Assembly: GCA_937903095.1 (NCBI GenBank)
Contig: CALCZN010000361.1
Span: forward strand, 1 to 24,482
Direction of reading: 5' to 3'
Length of the DNA: 24,482 nt
Source of the DNA: Zeimonas sp937903095
GTDB lineage: Bacteria > Pseudomonadota > Gammaproteobacteria > Burkholderiales > Burkholderiaceae_E
Part shown: piece by piece, positions 16,492 to 24,085 of the stretch
Layout: every line of letters starts with the position of its first letter
Numbering within the stretch: position 1 is the stretch's first letter
The notes under the pieces: model-generated
What the model was told of the DNA's origin: nothing
Seen by the model: only the letters and a program-made list of their open reading frames with translations
Databases searched by the model: none
Made by a program: the position numbers and the translations under genes

Positions 16492-18369
16492 ATGAACCGC
16501 TATCCGGTCTGGAAATACGTCATCCTGGCGCTGTCGCTGGTCTTCGGCCTGCTGTACACGCTGCCGAACTACTTCGGGGAAGCGCCGGCCATCCAGGTCT
16601 CCAGCGCCAAGGCCACGCAGAAGATCGACGACTCGATGGTCGGCCGGGTCGGCGACATCCTCTCGAAGGCGGGCATCGAGAGCACGGGCCTGTTCTTCGA
16701 CGGCAACTCGGTGAAGGCGCGCTTCGCCAGCACCGACCTGCAACTGCGCGCCAAGGACACGGTCGCGCGCGCGCTGAACCCCGATCCCGAAGACCCGTCG
16801 TGGATCGTCGCGCTGAACCTGCTGTCCGACACGCCGCGCTGGCTCACGGCGCTGCACGCGCTGCCGATGTACCTGGGACTGGACCTGCGCGGCGGCGTCC
16901 ACTTCCTGCTGCAGGTCGACATGAAGGAGGCGCTCGCCAAGCGCATGGACGGACTGGCGAGCGACATCCGCACCCAGCTGCGCGACCGCAACATCCGCCA
17001 TGCCGGCATCGATCGCGTCGGCGACACGATCGAAATCCGCTTCCGCGACGCCGAAACGCGCGAGCGGGCGCGCGCCGTGATCGCCGACACCTCGCCCGAG
17101 CTGGCGCTCACCCCCAGCGACAGCGGCGAGCCGAAGCTCGTCGCGCGCTTTCGCGAAGACGCCGCGGCTCGCGTGCAGCAGAACGCCGTCCATCAGAACA
17201 TCACCACGCTGAGCAACCGCATCAACGAGCTGGGCGTCTCCGAACCGGTGATCCAGCAGCAGGGCCCCGACCGCGTCGTCGTGCAGCTGCCCGGCGTGCA
17301 GGACACCGCGAAGGCGAAAGACATCCTCGGGCGCACCGCCACGCTCGAAGTGCGCATGGTGTGCGAGTCGCCCGAAGAGCTGAGCGCGCTGGCCGCCGGC
17401 ACCGTTCCCTTCGGCTGCGAACGCTTCACCGAGCGCGGCGGGCAGCCGATCCTGCTGCGCAAGCAGGTGATCCTCACCGGCGCGAACCTGAACGACGCGC
17501 AGGCCGGTTTCGACGGCCAGACGCACGAGCCGGCCGTGCACCTGACGCTCGACGCGAAAGGCGCGCGCATCTTCCGCGACGTCACGCGCGAGAACATCGG
17601 CCGGCGCATGGCCATCGTCCTCGTCGAGCGCGGCAAGGGCGAGGTGGTCACCGCGCCGGTCATCCGCAGCGAGATCGCCGGCGGACGCGTGCAGATCTCC
17701 GGCAGCATGACCACGCAGGAGGCCAACGACGTCGCGCTGCTGCTGCGCGCGGGCTCGCTCGCCGCGCCGATGGAGATCATCGAGGAGCGCACGATCGGCC
17801 CGAGCCTGGGCGCCGACAACATCCGCCAGGGCTTCCACTCCACGCTGTGGGGCTTCGTGACGATCGCCGTCTTCATGGTCTTCTACTACCATTTCTTCGG
17901 CCTGGTCTCGGCGATCGCGCTGTCGGTGAACCTGCTGCTGCTGATCGCGCTGCTGTCGCTGCTGCAGGCCACGCTCACCCTGCCCGGCATGGCGGCGATC
18001 GCGCTCACGCTCGGCATGGCGATCGACGCCAACGTGCTGATCAACGAGCGCGTGCGCGAAGAGCTGCGCAACGGCGCCACGCCGCAGGCGGCGATCTCCG
18101 CCGGCTACGAGCACGCGTGGGCCACCATCCTCGACTCGAACGTCACGTCGATGATCGCCGGCGTCGCGCTGCTCATCTTCGGGTCGGGGCCGGTGCGCGG
18201 CTTCGCCGTCGTGCACGTGCTGGGCCTGCTCACGTCGATGTTCTCGGCGGTGTTCTTCTCGCGCGGGCTGGTCAACCTCTGGTACGGGCGCCGGCGCAAG
18301 CTCGCGAAGGTTTCGGTCGGGCAGGTGTGGAAGCCGGGCGCCGCCCGGCCGTCGGCGCGCCACGGCTGA
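16492..18369 (+). CDS. secD: Protein translocase subunit SecD
   Basis: This is a 625-residue inner-membrane protein with six expected membrane helices. The first is near residues 7-26. A large periplasmic region follows, with YLGLDLRGGVHFLLQVDM and the P1 parts NRINELGVSEPVIQQQG. The C-terminal helices hold IALTLGMAIDANVLINERV, the hallmark acidic motif of SecD proton coupling. With SecF it uses the proton gradient to pull proteins out on the periplasmic side after SecYEG. Length matches E. coli SecD (about 615). GGAG lies just before the ATG. The stop is 11 bp before secF. Confidence 0.96.
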   Translation: MNRYPVWKYVILALSLVFGLLYTLPNYFGEAPAIQVSSAKATQKIDDSMVGRVGDILSKAGIESTGLFFDGNSVKARFASTDLQLRAKDTVARALNPDPEDPSWIVALNLLSDTPRWLTALHALPMYLGLDLRGGVHFLLQVDMKEALAKRMDGLASDIRTQLRDRNIRHAGIDRVGDTIEIRFRDAETRERARAVIADTSPELALTPSDSGEPKLVARFREDAAARVQQNAVHQNITTLSNRINELGVSEPVIQQQGPDRVVVQLPGVQDTAKAKDILGRTATLEVRMVCESPEELSALAAGTVPFGCERFTERGGQPILLRKQVILTGANLNDAQAGFDGQTHEPAVHLTLDAKGARIFRDVTRENIGRRMAIVLVERGKGEVVTAPVIRSEIAGGRVQISGSMTTQEANDVALLLRAGSLAAPMEIIEERTIGPSLGADNIRQGFHSTLWGFVTIAVFMVFYYHFFGLVSAIALSVNLLLLIALLSLLQATLTLPGMAAIALTLGMAIDANVLINERVREELRNGATPQAAISAGYEHAWATILDSNVTSMIAGVALLIFGSGPVRGFAVVHVLGLLTSMFSAVFFSRGLVNLWYGRRRKLAKVSVGQVWKPGAARPSARHG

Positions 18370-18380
18370 AGGATCGAACG

Positions 18381-19538
18381 ATGGAATTCTTCCGCATCCA
18401 TCGCGACATCCCGTTCATGCGGCACGCGCGCGTCCTGAACGCGATCTCGATCGTGATGTTCCTGCTCGCGGTGTTCTTCCTCGCCACGCGCGGGCTGCAC
18501 CTGTCGATCGAGTTCACCGGCGGAACGGTGATGGAGGTACACTACGACGACAGCGCCGACCTGCCGAAGATCCGCTCCACGGTAGGCAGGCTCGGCTACG
18601 CCGATGCGGCCGTGCAGAACTTCGGCACCTCGCACGACGTGCTCATCCGCCTGCCCAGCGCCGAGGGCAGCGGCAAGAGCTACACCGAGCAGAGCAACGA
18701 GGTGATGGCCGCGCTGAAGGCCGACGACGCGAACGCGAAACTGCAGCGCGTGGAGTTCGTCGGCCCCCAGGTGGGCAAGGAGCTGTTCAGCGACGGCGCG
18801 ATGGCGCTGCTGTTCGTCATCGTCGGCATCATCCTCTACCTGTCGATCCGCTTCGAGTGGAAGTTCGCGGTCGCCGCGATCATCGCGAACCTGCACGACG
18901 TGGTCATCATCCTGGGCTTCTTCGCCGCCTTCCAGTGGGAATTCTCGCTGTCGGTGCTGGCCGCGGTGCTCGCCGTGCTCGGCTACTCGGTCAACGAGTC
19001 GGTGATCATCTTCGACCGGATCCGCGAGTACTTCCGCAAGATCCGCAAGCTCGACACGCCGCACCTGATCGACAAGGCGATCACCAGCACGATCTCGCGC
19101 ACGATCATCACGCACGGCTCCACGCAGGTCATGGTGCTGTCGATGCTGATCTTCGGCGGCCCCACCCTGCACTACTTCGCGGTGGCGCTCACCATCGGGA
19201 TCCTGTTCGGCATCTACTCGTCGGTGTTCGTCGCGGCGGCCATCGCGATGTGGCTCGGCGTCAAGCGCGAAGACCTCGTCAAGCCGGGCAAGCGCAAGGA
19301 CCACGGCCAACCCGAGCTGCCCCGAGCGCGCTGCCCGGCTTCGACCCGCGCGCCGCGGCCGGCGCGGCTTCGCAGCCGCTGCGAATCCGTGTCTGGGATC
19401 TGCCCACGCGCCTCTTTCACTGGGCGCTCGCCGCGTGCATCGTCGCCTCGGTCGTGTCGGCGAAGATCGGCGGCAACGCTTTCGCCTGGCACTTCCGCTT
19501 CGGCTACGCGATCCTCGCGCTCGTGCTGTTTCGCCTGA
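18381..19538 (+). CDS. secF: Protein translocase subunit SecF, with an abnormal C-terminal read-on
   Basis: The body is a normal SecF. MEFFRIHRDIPFM is followed by a membrane helix, FTGGTVMEV, and EFVGPQVGKEL. The last helices carry GYSVNESVIIFDRIRE and the TSTISRTIITHGSTQVMV stretch, ending WLGVKREDLVKPG. SecF proteins are usually about 310-325 residues and end soon after this KRE stretch. Here no stop comes: the frame continues to TGA 19536-19538, giving 385 residues with an Arg/Ser/Pro-rich tail that is the out-of-frame image of the cytochrome b561 gene. Third-base pattern suggests real SecF coding ends near 19310-19325. A sequence error or a small deletion at that point is likely; a long natural tail is less likely. 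Confidence 0.88.
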   Translation: MEFFRIHRDIPFMRHARVLNAISIVMFLLAVFFLATRGLHLSIEFTGGTVMEVHYDDSADLPKIRSTVGRLGYADAAVQNFGTSHDVLIRLPSAEGSGKSYTEQSNEVMAALKADDANAKLQRVEFVGPQVGKELFSDGAMALLFVIVGIILYLSIRFEWKFAVAAIIANLHDVVIILGFFAAFQWEFSLSVLAAVLAVLGYSVNESVIIFDRIREYFRKIRKLDTPHLIDKAITSTISRTIITHGSTQVMVLSMLIFGGPTLHYFAVALTIGILFGIYSSVFVAAAIAMWLGVKREDLVKPGKRKDHGQPELPRARCPASTRAPRPARLRSRCESVSGICPRASFTGRSPRASSPRSCRRRSAATLSPGTSASATRSSRSCCFA

Positions 19539-20038
19539 TGTGGGGCTTCGTCGGCCCGCGCTATGCGCGCTTCGCCAGCTTTCCGCCGAATCCGGCGGCC
19601 GCGTGGCGCCGGCTGCGCGCCGGGAGCGCGCCCGCCGAAGACGTCGGCCACGGACCGCTGGGCGCGCTGTCGATCTACGCGATGCTGGCGTCGGTCGCGC
19701 TGCAGGCCGGCACCGGACTGTTCGCCAGCGACGACATCCTGTGGGACGGGCCGCTGAAGGACAGCGTCTCGAACGCGACGAGCGAGATGCTCACCGCGGT
19801 GCACCTGGTCAACCGCTACGTGCTGATCGCACTGACCGTGCTGCACCTGGCGGCGATCGCCTGGTACGCTCGCGTTCGCCGCCGGCCGCTGGTGCGCGCG
19901 ATGATCGACGGCGACCTCGCGCTCGCTGCCCCGCAAGTGAGCCCGCCGGCTCCGGCACCCGATGGCGCCCGCGTGCGAGCCGGCGCGCTGGTGCTGCTGG
20001 CCGCGAGCGCAGCCATCGTCTGGGCGCTGGTCAGCTAG
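19250..20038 (+). CDS. Cytochrome b561-type membrane protein (di-heme b), 5' end uncertain
   Basis: The conserved protein runs from about PLRIRVWDLPTRLFHWALA (near 19371) to the stop at 20038. It has four main membrane helices plus a C-terminal one. Four histidines are placed as heme b ligands: LFHWAL, FAWHFRF, and AVHLVNRY with VLHLAAIAWY. This is the prokaryotic cytochrome b561/hydrogenase-b family (PF01292-type), which passes electrons between quinol and periplasmic c-type cytochromes or other partners. No ATG, GTG or TTG exists in this frame between GTG 19250 and GTG 19454, and the latter would cut off helix 1. I drew 19250 as the only standard start, but codon pattern suggests coding in this frame begins near 19315. 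The natural start may be missing. A cytochrome c' gene lies convergent just downstream. Confidence 0.75.
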   Translation: MARRQARRPRQAGQAQGPRPTRAAPSALPGFDPRAAAGAASQPLRIRVWDLPTRLFHWALAACIVASVVSAKIGGNAFAWHFRFGYAILALVLFRLMWGFVGPRYARFASFPPNPAAAWRRLRAGSAPAEDVGHGPLGALSIYAMLASVALQAGTGLFASDDILWDGPLKDSVSNATSEMLTAVHLVNRYVLIALTVLHLAAIAWYARVRRRPLVRAMIDGDLALAAPQVSPPAPAPDGARVRAGALVLLAASAAIVWALVS

Positions 20039-20043
20039 CAGTG

Positions 20044-20064
20044 CGGGCGGCCGAGGGCCGCCCG
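20044..20064. terminator. Bidirectional hairpin between cytochrome b561 and cytochrome c' genes
   Basis: CGGGCGGCC (20044-20052) and GGCCGCCCG (20056-20064) form a perfect 9-bp stem over the loop GAG. It lies six bases after the b561 stop and 17 bases beyond the cytochrome c' stop on the other strand. A weak pyrimidine tract follows on the plus strand. This is a good shared terminator for the convergent pair. Confidence 0.65.
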
Positions 20065-20081
20065 ACTCCTTCCTGGACTTC

Positions 20082-20555
20082 CTAGATCTTCCTGCGGTAC
20101 TTGTCGTGGCAGGCCCTGCACGCCTGCCCGGTGGCACCGACCTGCGTGCGCAGCGTCTCGAGGCTGCCGACGGCCGCCGGCAGCTTCGCGGTTTCGGCAT
20201 TCAGCCCTTCGATGAGCCGCTTGACGTCGTCCATGTTGCGGAACAGCTCGGGCCTGGCGTGCGAGTCGAGCGATTCGGTGGCGGGGGCGAATCCCTCCCA
20301 CGGCAGCCGCGCCATCGTCTCGATGACCTGCGCCGAGTGCCTGGCCGCTTCGGCGTCGAACGGGGCCTTGCCCTGCGCCATCGCGCCGAGCCGGCCCATG
20401 TGCGAGCCCATGACGACGAAGGCCGACTGGCGATACTTGACAGCGTCCTCGGGCTTGGCGAACTGCGCATTGGCCGGCGAGGCAAAAGCGAAAGCGGCGA
20501 ACGAAGCGGCGAACAAAGCGGCCGTCGGCGAAAGAACGGTCCTTCTTGCGATCAT
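20082..20555 (-). CDS. Cytochrome c' family (class II c-type cytochrome)
   Basis: This is a 157-residue secreted protein. A signal peptide with hydrophobic core AALFAASFAAFAFA probably ends after ANA (residue 30). The mature part starts with the family pattern KYRQSAFVVMGSHMG. The heme-binding motif is at the very C-terminus, CRACHDKYRRKI, as in cytochromes c'. It should be a periplasmic four-helix bundle with a five-coordinate heme. Family roles include NO binding and detoxification or electron transfer. The ATG has GGAG 11 bases upstream. Its neighbour is the convergent b561 gene, a usual electron partner for soluble c-type cytochromes. NO binding would also fit a link with the NirK-like protein at 3773-5782, but that is only inference. 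Confidence 0.87.
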   Translation of the reverse strand: MIARRTVLSPTAALFAASFAAFAFASPANAQFAKPEDAVKYRQSAFVVMGSHMGRLGAMAQGKAPFDAEAARHSAQVIETMARLPWEGFAPATESLDSHARPELFRNMDDVKRLIEGLNAETAKLPAAVGSLETLRTQVGATGQACRACHDKYRRKI

Positions 20556-20602
20556 CGGGAGGGATTCTCCAGGGGAAAGACGGGACGAACCGGATGCGCT
20601 AG

Positions 20603-22000
20603 CTAGATGCGACGCGCGAGCGCGGCGGCCTTGCCGACGTAGGTCGCCGGCGTGAGCGCCGCGAGTTCGCGGCGCGCCGCCTCGGGAATCGGCAGGCGCG
20701 AGACGAACTCGGCGAGCGTCGCCGCATCGATCGCGCGACCCCGCGTCAGCGCCTTCAACTGCTCGTAGGGATTCTCGACGCCGTAGCGGCGCATCACCGT
20801 CTGGATCGCCTCGGCGAGCACTTCCGGGTTCGCGTCGAGATCGGCAGCCAGGCGGGCACGCTGCACTTCGAGCTTGCGCAGTCCGCGCAGGCAGCCGTCC
20901 CAGGCGAGCAGCGCATGCCCGAGCGCGACGCCGGCGTTGCGCAGCGCGGTGGAGTCGGTGAGATCGCGCTGCCAGCGCGACACCGGAAGCTTCTCCGCCA
21001 GGTGGCGCAGCAGCGCGTTGGCGATGCCTGCGTTGCCCTCGGAGTTCTCGAAGTCGATCGGATTGACCTTGTGCGGCATCGTCGACGATCCGACCTCGCC
21101 CTCCTTCAGCTTCTGCCCGAAGTAGCCGAGCGAGATGTAGCCCCAGAGGTCGCGGTCCAGGTCGACGAGGATCGTGTTCAGCCGCGCGAGCGCATCGAAG
21201 CTCTCGGCGATCCAGTCGTGCGGCTCGATCTGCACGGTGTACGCGTTGAAGCGCAGCCCCAGCGACTCGACGACGCCGCGCGCGAAGCTTTCCCAGTCGA
21301 CCTGCGGGTAGGCCGCGAGGTGCGCGTTGTAGTTGCCCACGGCGCCGTTCATCTTGCCCAGCGGCGCGACCGCATCGAAGCGGGCGAGCGCCGGCTCGAT
21401 GCGCGCGACGAAGTTGGCCATCTCCTTGCCCAGCGTGGTCGGCGAGGCCGGCTGGCCATGCGTGCGCGCGAGCATCGGCACGTCGGCGTTGGCGTGCGCG
21501 AGCTCCCGCAGCGAGTCGACCACGGCGCGCACCGCGGGCGAGACGACCTCGTCGCGCGCGGCGCGCAGCATCAGCGCCCAGGCCGTGTTGTTGATGTCCT
21601 CCGACGTGCAGGCGAAATGCACGAACTCGCTGGCCCGCGCCAGCTCCTCGATCGGCGCGATCGACTCCTTCAGGAAATACTCGACAGCCTTCACGTCGTG
21701 ATTGGTGACCGCTTCGATCGCCTTGATGCGGGCCGCCTGCGACGCGCCGAAACCGTCGACGATCGCCTGCAGATGCGCTCTCGCCTCGGCGGAGAACGGC
21801 GCGAGTTCGGGCAGCCCGAGGTCGGAGAGCGCGACGAACCACTGCACCTCGACCTGCACGCGCCGGCGCATGAACGCCGCCTCCGACAGGCGTTCGCGCA
21901 GCGCGTCCAGCTTCGGCGCGTAGCGGCCGTCGAGCGGCGACAGCGCGTGCAGCGCATGGTCGGAAGCGGCGGCGGAAGAGGCGGGACGGTCTTGCGGCAT
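20603..22000 (-). CDS. purB: Adenylosuccinate lyase
   Basis: This 465-residue cytoplasmic enzyme of the fumarase/aspartase superfamily cleaves adenylosuccinate to AMP and SAICAR to AICAR, two steps of purine synthesis, releasing fumarate. Landmarks are ALSPLDGRY at the start, then EFVHFACTSEDINNTAWAL and MLARTHGQPASPTTLGKEM, with the catalytic His in THGQ. The signature loop GSSTMPHKVNPIDFENSEG holds the catalytic serine. Length and opening match the E. coli-type PurB (456 residues). No Shine-Dalgarno sequence is visible before ATG 22000. The gene is divergent from the GST gene. Confidence 0.96.
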   Translation of the reverse strand: MPQDRPASSAAASDHALHALSPLDGRYAPKLDALRERLSEAAFMRRRVQVEVQWFVALSDLGLPELAPFSAEARAHLQAIVDGFGASQAARIKAIEAVTNHDVKAVEYFLKESIAPIEELARASEFVHFACTSEDINNTAWALMLRAARDEVVSPAVRAVVDSLRELAHANADVPMLARTHGQPASPTTLGKEMANFVARIEPALARFDAVAPLGKMNGAVGNYNAHLAAYPQVDWESFARGVVESLGLRFNAYTVQIEPHDWIAESFDALARLNTILVDLDRDLWGYISLGYFGQKLKEGEVGSSTMPHKVNPIDFENSEGNAGIANALLRHLAEKLPVSRWQRDLTDSTALRNAGVALGHALLAWDGCLRGLRKLEVQRARLAADLDANPEVLAEAIQTVMRRYGVENPYEQLKALTRGRAIDAATLAEFVSRLPIPEAARRELAALTPATYVGKAAALARRI

Positions 22001-22024
22001 GAGGCGGATCGATCGGCTTGCGGC

Positions 22025-22070
22025 AGCGAACCGACGCGAACGGCTCGCGAACGGCCTCGAATGCTAGCAT
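22025..22070. promoter_or_regulatory. Phased direct repeats and palindrome in the purB-GST divergent region
   Basis: CGCGAACGGC occurs at 22035-22044 and again at 22046-22055, 11 bp apart. A weaker copy, AGCGAACCGA, begins at 22025. They are followed by the perfect 10-bp palindrome ATGCTAGCAT (22061-22070), whose TAGCAT can serve as a -10 on either strand. This could be a regulator site for purB, GST or both. Confidence 0.35.
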
Positions 22071-22091
22071 CGTCGCGCCCCTCGGGCGCTT

Positions 22092-22100
22092 TGCTATACT
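22092..22100 (+). promoter_or_regulatory. Extended -10 promoter for the GST gene
   Basis: TGCTATACT has the TGn extension and the hexamer TATACT (22095-22100), 24 bp before the GST ATG. No strong -35 is visible. Confidence 0.5.
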
Positions 22101-22124
22101 GGCCCGCCGTACCGCGGCGGTGCA

Positions 22125-22733
22125 ATGAAGCTCATCGGTTCGAATTCGAGTCCGTACGTCCGCAAGGTGCGCGTCGTGCTGGCCGAAAAGAAGATCGAAT
22201 ATCAGTACGAACTGGAAGACCCCTGGTCGGCCGACTCCACGCTTCAGAGCATCAACCCGCTCGGCAAGGTTCCGACGCTGATCATGGACGACGGCGCCGC
22301 GCTGTTCGACTCGCGCGTCATCGCCGAATACCTCGACAACCTCACGCCGGTGCACAAGCTCGTACCGGCCAACGGCCGTTCGCGCGTCGAGGTCAAGATC
22401 TGGGAAGTGCTCGGCGACGGCCTGCTCGACGCCGCGGTGCTCGTGCGCCTCGAGCAGACGCAACGCACCGACAGCCAGCGCAGCCCGGCGTGGATCGCGC
22501 GGCAGATGTCCAAGATCGAGGCGTCGCTGCAGGCGATGTCCAACGCGCTCGCCGACAAGGCCTGGTGCGTGGACGGCAAATACTCGCTCGCCGACATCTC
22601 GCTCGGCTGCGCGCTCGGCTATCTGGATTTCCGCTTTCCCGCCCTGGGCTGGCGCGCGCAGTTCTCCAACCTCGCGCGTCACGCCGACAAGCTGTTCGCG
22701 CGGCCGAGCTTCGCGGAGACGGGGCCGTTTTGA
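22125..22733 (+). CDS. Glutathione S-transferase family protein
   Basis: This is a 202-residue protein with a thioredoxin-like N-terminal domain (MKLIGSNSSPYVRKVRVVLA), the cis-proline in NPLGKVPTLI (about residues 44-53) and the glutathione gamma-glutamyl contact DSRVIAEYLD (about 62-71). An all-helical C-terminal domain follows, with the capping motif YSLADISLGCALGYLDFR. SSPYVRK places the active serine or cysteine position at the helix start as in the YibF-like GSTs. The substrate is unknown. The weak GGCGGTG before ATG 22125 may act as ribosome site. It is monocistronic, divergent from purB and convergent with mnmA, from which a large inverted repeat separates it. Confidence 0.92.
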   Translation: MKLIGSNSSPYVRKVRVVLAEKKIEYQYELEDPWSADSTLQSINPLGKVPTLIMDDGAALFDSRVIAEYLDNLTPVHKLVPANGRSRVEVKIWEVLGDGLLDAAVLVRLEQTQRTDSQRSPAWIARQMSKIEASLQAMSNALADKAWCVDGKYSLADISLGCALGYLDFRFPALGWRAQFSNLARHADKLFARPSFAETGPF

Positions 22734-22737
22734 GGAG

Positions 22738-22834
22738 GTGAAGGGTCAAGGGTGAAGGGTCAAGGGGAAAACCGGCGCGCGATCCTCCGCCCGTCGAGGC
22801 TGTTCCCCTTCACCCTTGCCCCTTCACCCTTCAC
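22738..22834. repeat. Large imperfect inverted repeat of GGGTGAA/GGGTCAA-type 7-bp units
   Basis: The left arm (22738-22769) reads as repeated GTGAAGG and GTCAAGG units. The right arm (22803-22834) is its reverse complement with about 4 mismatches in 32 positions, over a 33-base loop. Each arm is itself a short tandem repeat. It lies between the convergent GST and mnmA genes and can act as terminator for both. Its right arm covers the last codons and stop codon of mnmA. Confidence 0.85.
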
Positions 22835-23975
22835 TGCCTTCGATCACCCCACCCCCCAGACACACCTCCTCGCGATACAGCACCGCGCTCTGCCCGGGCG
22901 TGACGGCCCATTGGGCCTCGGCGAAGCGAAGCTCGAAGCAGGAATCCGGCAGCACCGAGAGCGTGCACCGCGCATCCGCTTGCCGATAGCGCGTTTTCGC
23001 CGCCAGCAGGCCGCCGTCGGCGGGCGGTGTGCCGGGGCCGGCGGGCGGCGCACTCGCCTCCACCGGCGGCTCGCCGGCGATCCAGTGCGCGTCGATCGCG
23101 CGCAGGCTCGTCGCGCGCAACATCGGGTGGTCATGCCCCTGCACGACGACGAGTTCGTTGCGCGCGAGATCCTTGCGCGCGACGAACCACGGCTCGCCGC
23201 TGCCGCCGCGCATTCCGCCGATGCGCAGGCCCTTGCGCTGGCCGATCGTGTGGAAGGCCAGGCCCTCATGCTCGCCGATCGCGCGGCCGTCGTCGGTGAC
23301 GATCGCGCCGGGGCGGGTCGGCAGGTAGCGGCCGAGGAACTCGCGAAACGGCCGCTCGCCGATGAAGCAGATGCCGGTGGAGTCCTTGCGCTGTGCGTTC
23401 GGCAGGCCGATCGAGCGCGCGATCTCGCGCACCTCGCGCTTGTGCAAGCCGCCCAGCGGGAAGATCGTGCGCGCGAGCTGCGCCTGCGTCAGGCGGTGCA
23501 GGAAATAGCTCTGGTCCTTTCCGGGGTCGACGCCGCGCAGCAGCTCGAAGCCGGCACCGGCGGCGCGCACGCGCGCGTAGTGGCCGGTGGCGATGCGCCC
23601 GGCGCCCAGCGCCATCGCGTGATCGAGGAAGGCCTTGAACTTGATCTCGGCGTTGCACAGCACGTCCGGATTCGGCGTGCGGCCGGCCGAATACTCGCGC
23701 AGGAATTCGGCGAACACCCGCTCGCGGTACTCGGCCGCGAAGTTCACCGCCTCGATCTCGATGCCGAGCACGTCGGCCGCGCTCGCCGCGGCGATCCAGT
23801 CCTCGCGGGTCGAGCAGTATTCGTCGTCGTCGTCGTCCTCCCAGTTCTTCATGAACAGGCCGACGACCTCGTAGCCCTGCTGCTTCAGCAGCCACGCTGC
23901 GACCGACGAGTCGACGCCGCCGGAGATCCCGACGACGACGCGCTCGCCGGATCGATCGGTCGCAGGCATGGACAT
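22824..23975 (-). CDS. mnmA: tRNA-specific 2-thiouridylase MnmA
   Basis: This 383-residue cytoplasmic enzyme activates the wobble uridine of Lys, Glu and Gln tRNAs with ATP and inserts sulfur to give 2-thiouridine. The PP-loop VVGISGGVDSSVAAWLL is at about residues 14-30. The first catalytic cysteine is in NPDVLCNAEIKF, the second in DSTGICFIGERPF, and tRNA contact motifs GHYARV and KDQSYFLHRL lie between. Length is normal. ATG 23975 is drawn; ATG 23969 is also possible. A TATCAT hexamer lies 9 bases before the first ATG and no Shine-Dalgarno sequence is seen, so the mRNA may be leaderless. The final GSEG and the TGA stop are supplied by the inverted repeat, so the C-terminus may vary between relatives. 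Confidence 0.95.
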   Translation of the reverse strand: MSMPATDRSGERVVVGISGGVDSSVAAWLLKQQGYEVVGLFMKNWEDDDDDEYCSTREDWIAAASAADVLGIEIEAVNFAAEYRERVFAEFLREYSAGRTPNPDVLCNAEIKFKAFLDHAMALGAGRIATGHYARVRAAGAGFELLRGVDPGKDQSYFLHRLTQAQLARTIFPLGGLHKREVREIARSIGLPNAQRKDSTGICFIGERPFREFLGRYLPTRPGAIVTDDGRAIGEHEGLAFHTIGQRKGLRIGGMRGGSGEPWFVARKDLARNELVVVQGHDHPMLRATSLRAIDAHWIAGEPPVEASAPPAGPGTPPADGGLLAAKTRYRQADARCTLSVLPDSCFELRFAEAQWAVTPGQSAVLYREEVCLGGGVIEGSEG

Positions 23976-23984
23976 AAGCGTTTC

Positions 23985-23993
23985 ATGATAGCA
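23985..23993 (-). promoter_or_regulatory. Extended -10 promoter for mnmA
   Basis: On the minus strand TGCTATCAT (hexamer TATCAT at 23985-23990 with TGn extension) ends 9 bases before the mnmA ATG, which predicts a leader of only a few bases. Confidence 0.45.
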
Positions 23994-24033
23994 ACCGCGC
24001 CACGCAGCCCGCCTTCGGCCGCCCCGGGCACCT

Positions 24034-24039
24034 TACAAT
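24034..24039 (+). promoter_or_regulatory. -10 hexamer for pntA
   Basis: TACAAT lies 46 bp before the pntA ATG, leaving a leader of about 40 bases with a good ribosome site (GAGGAA, 24075-24080). Confidence 0.4.
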
Positions 24040-24085
24040 ACGCGGCGATCCCGGATCCCCCCGTCCGGACTCCCGAGGAATTCGA

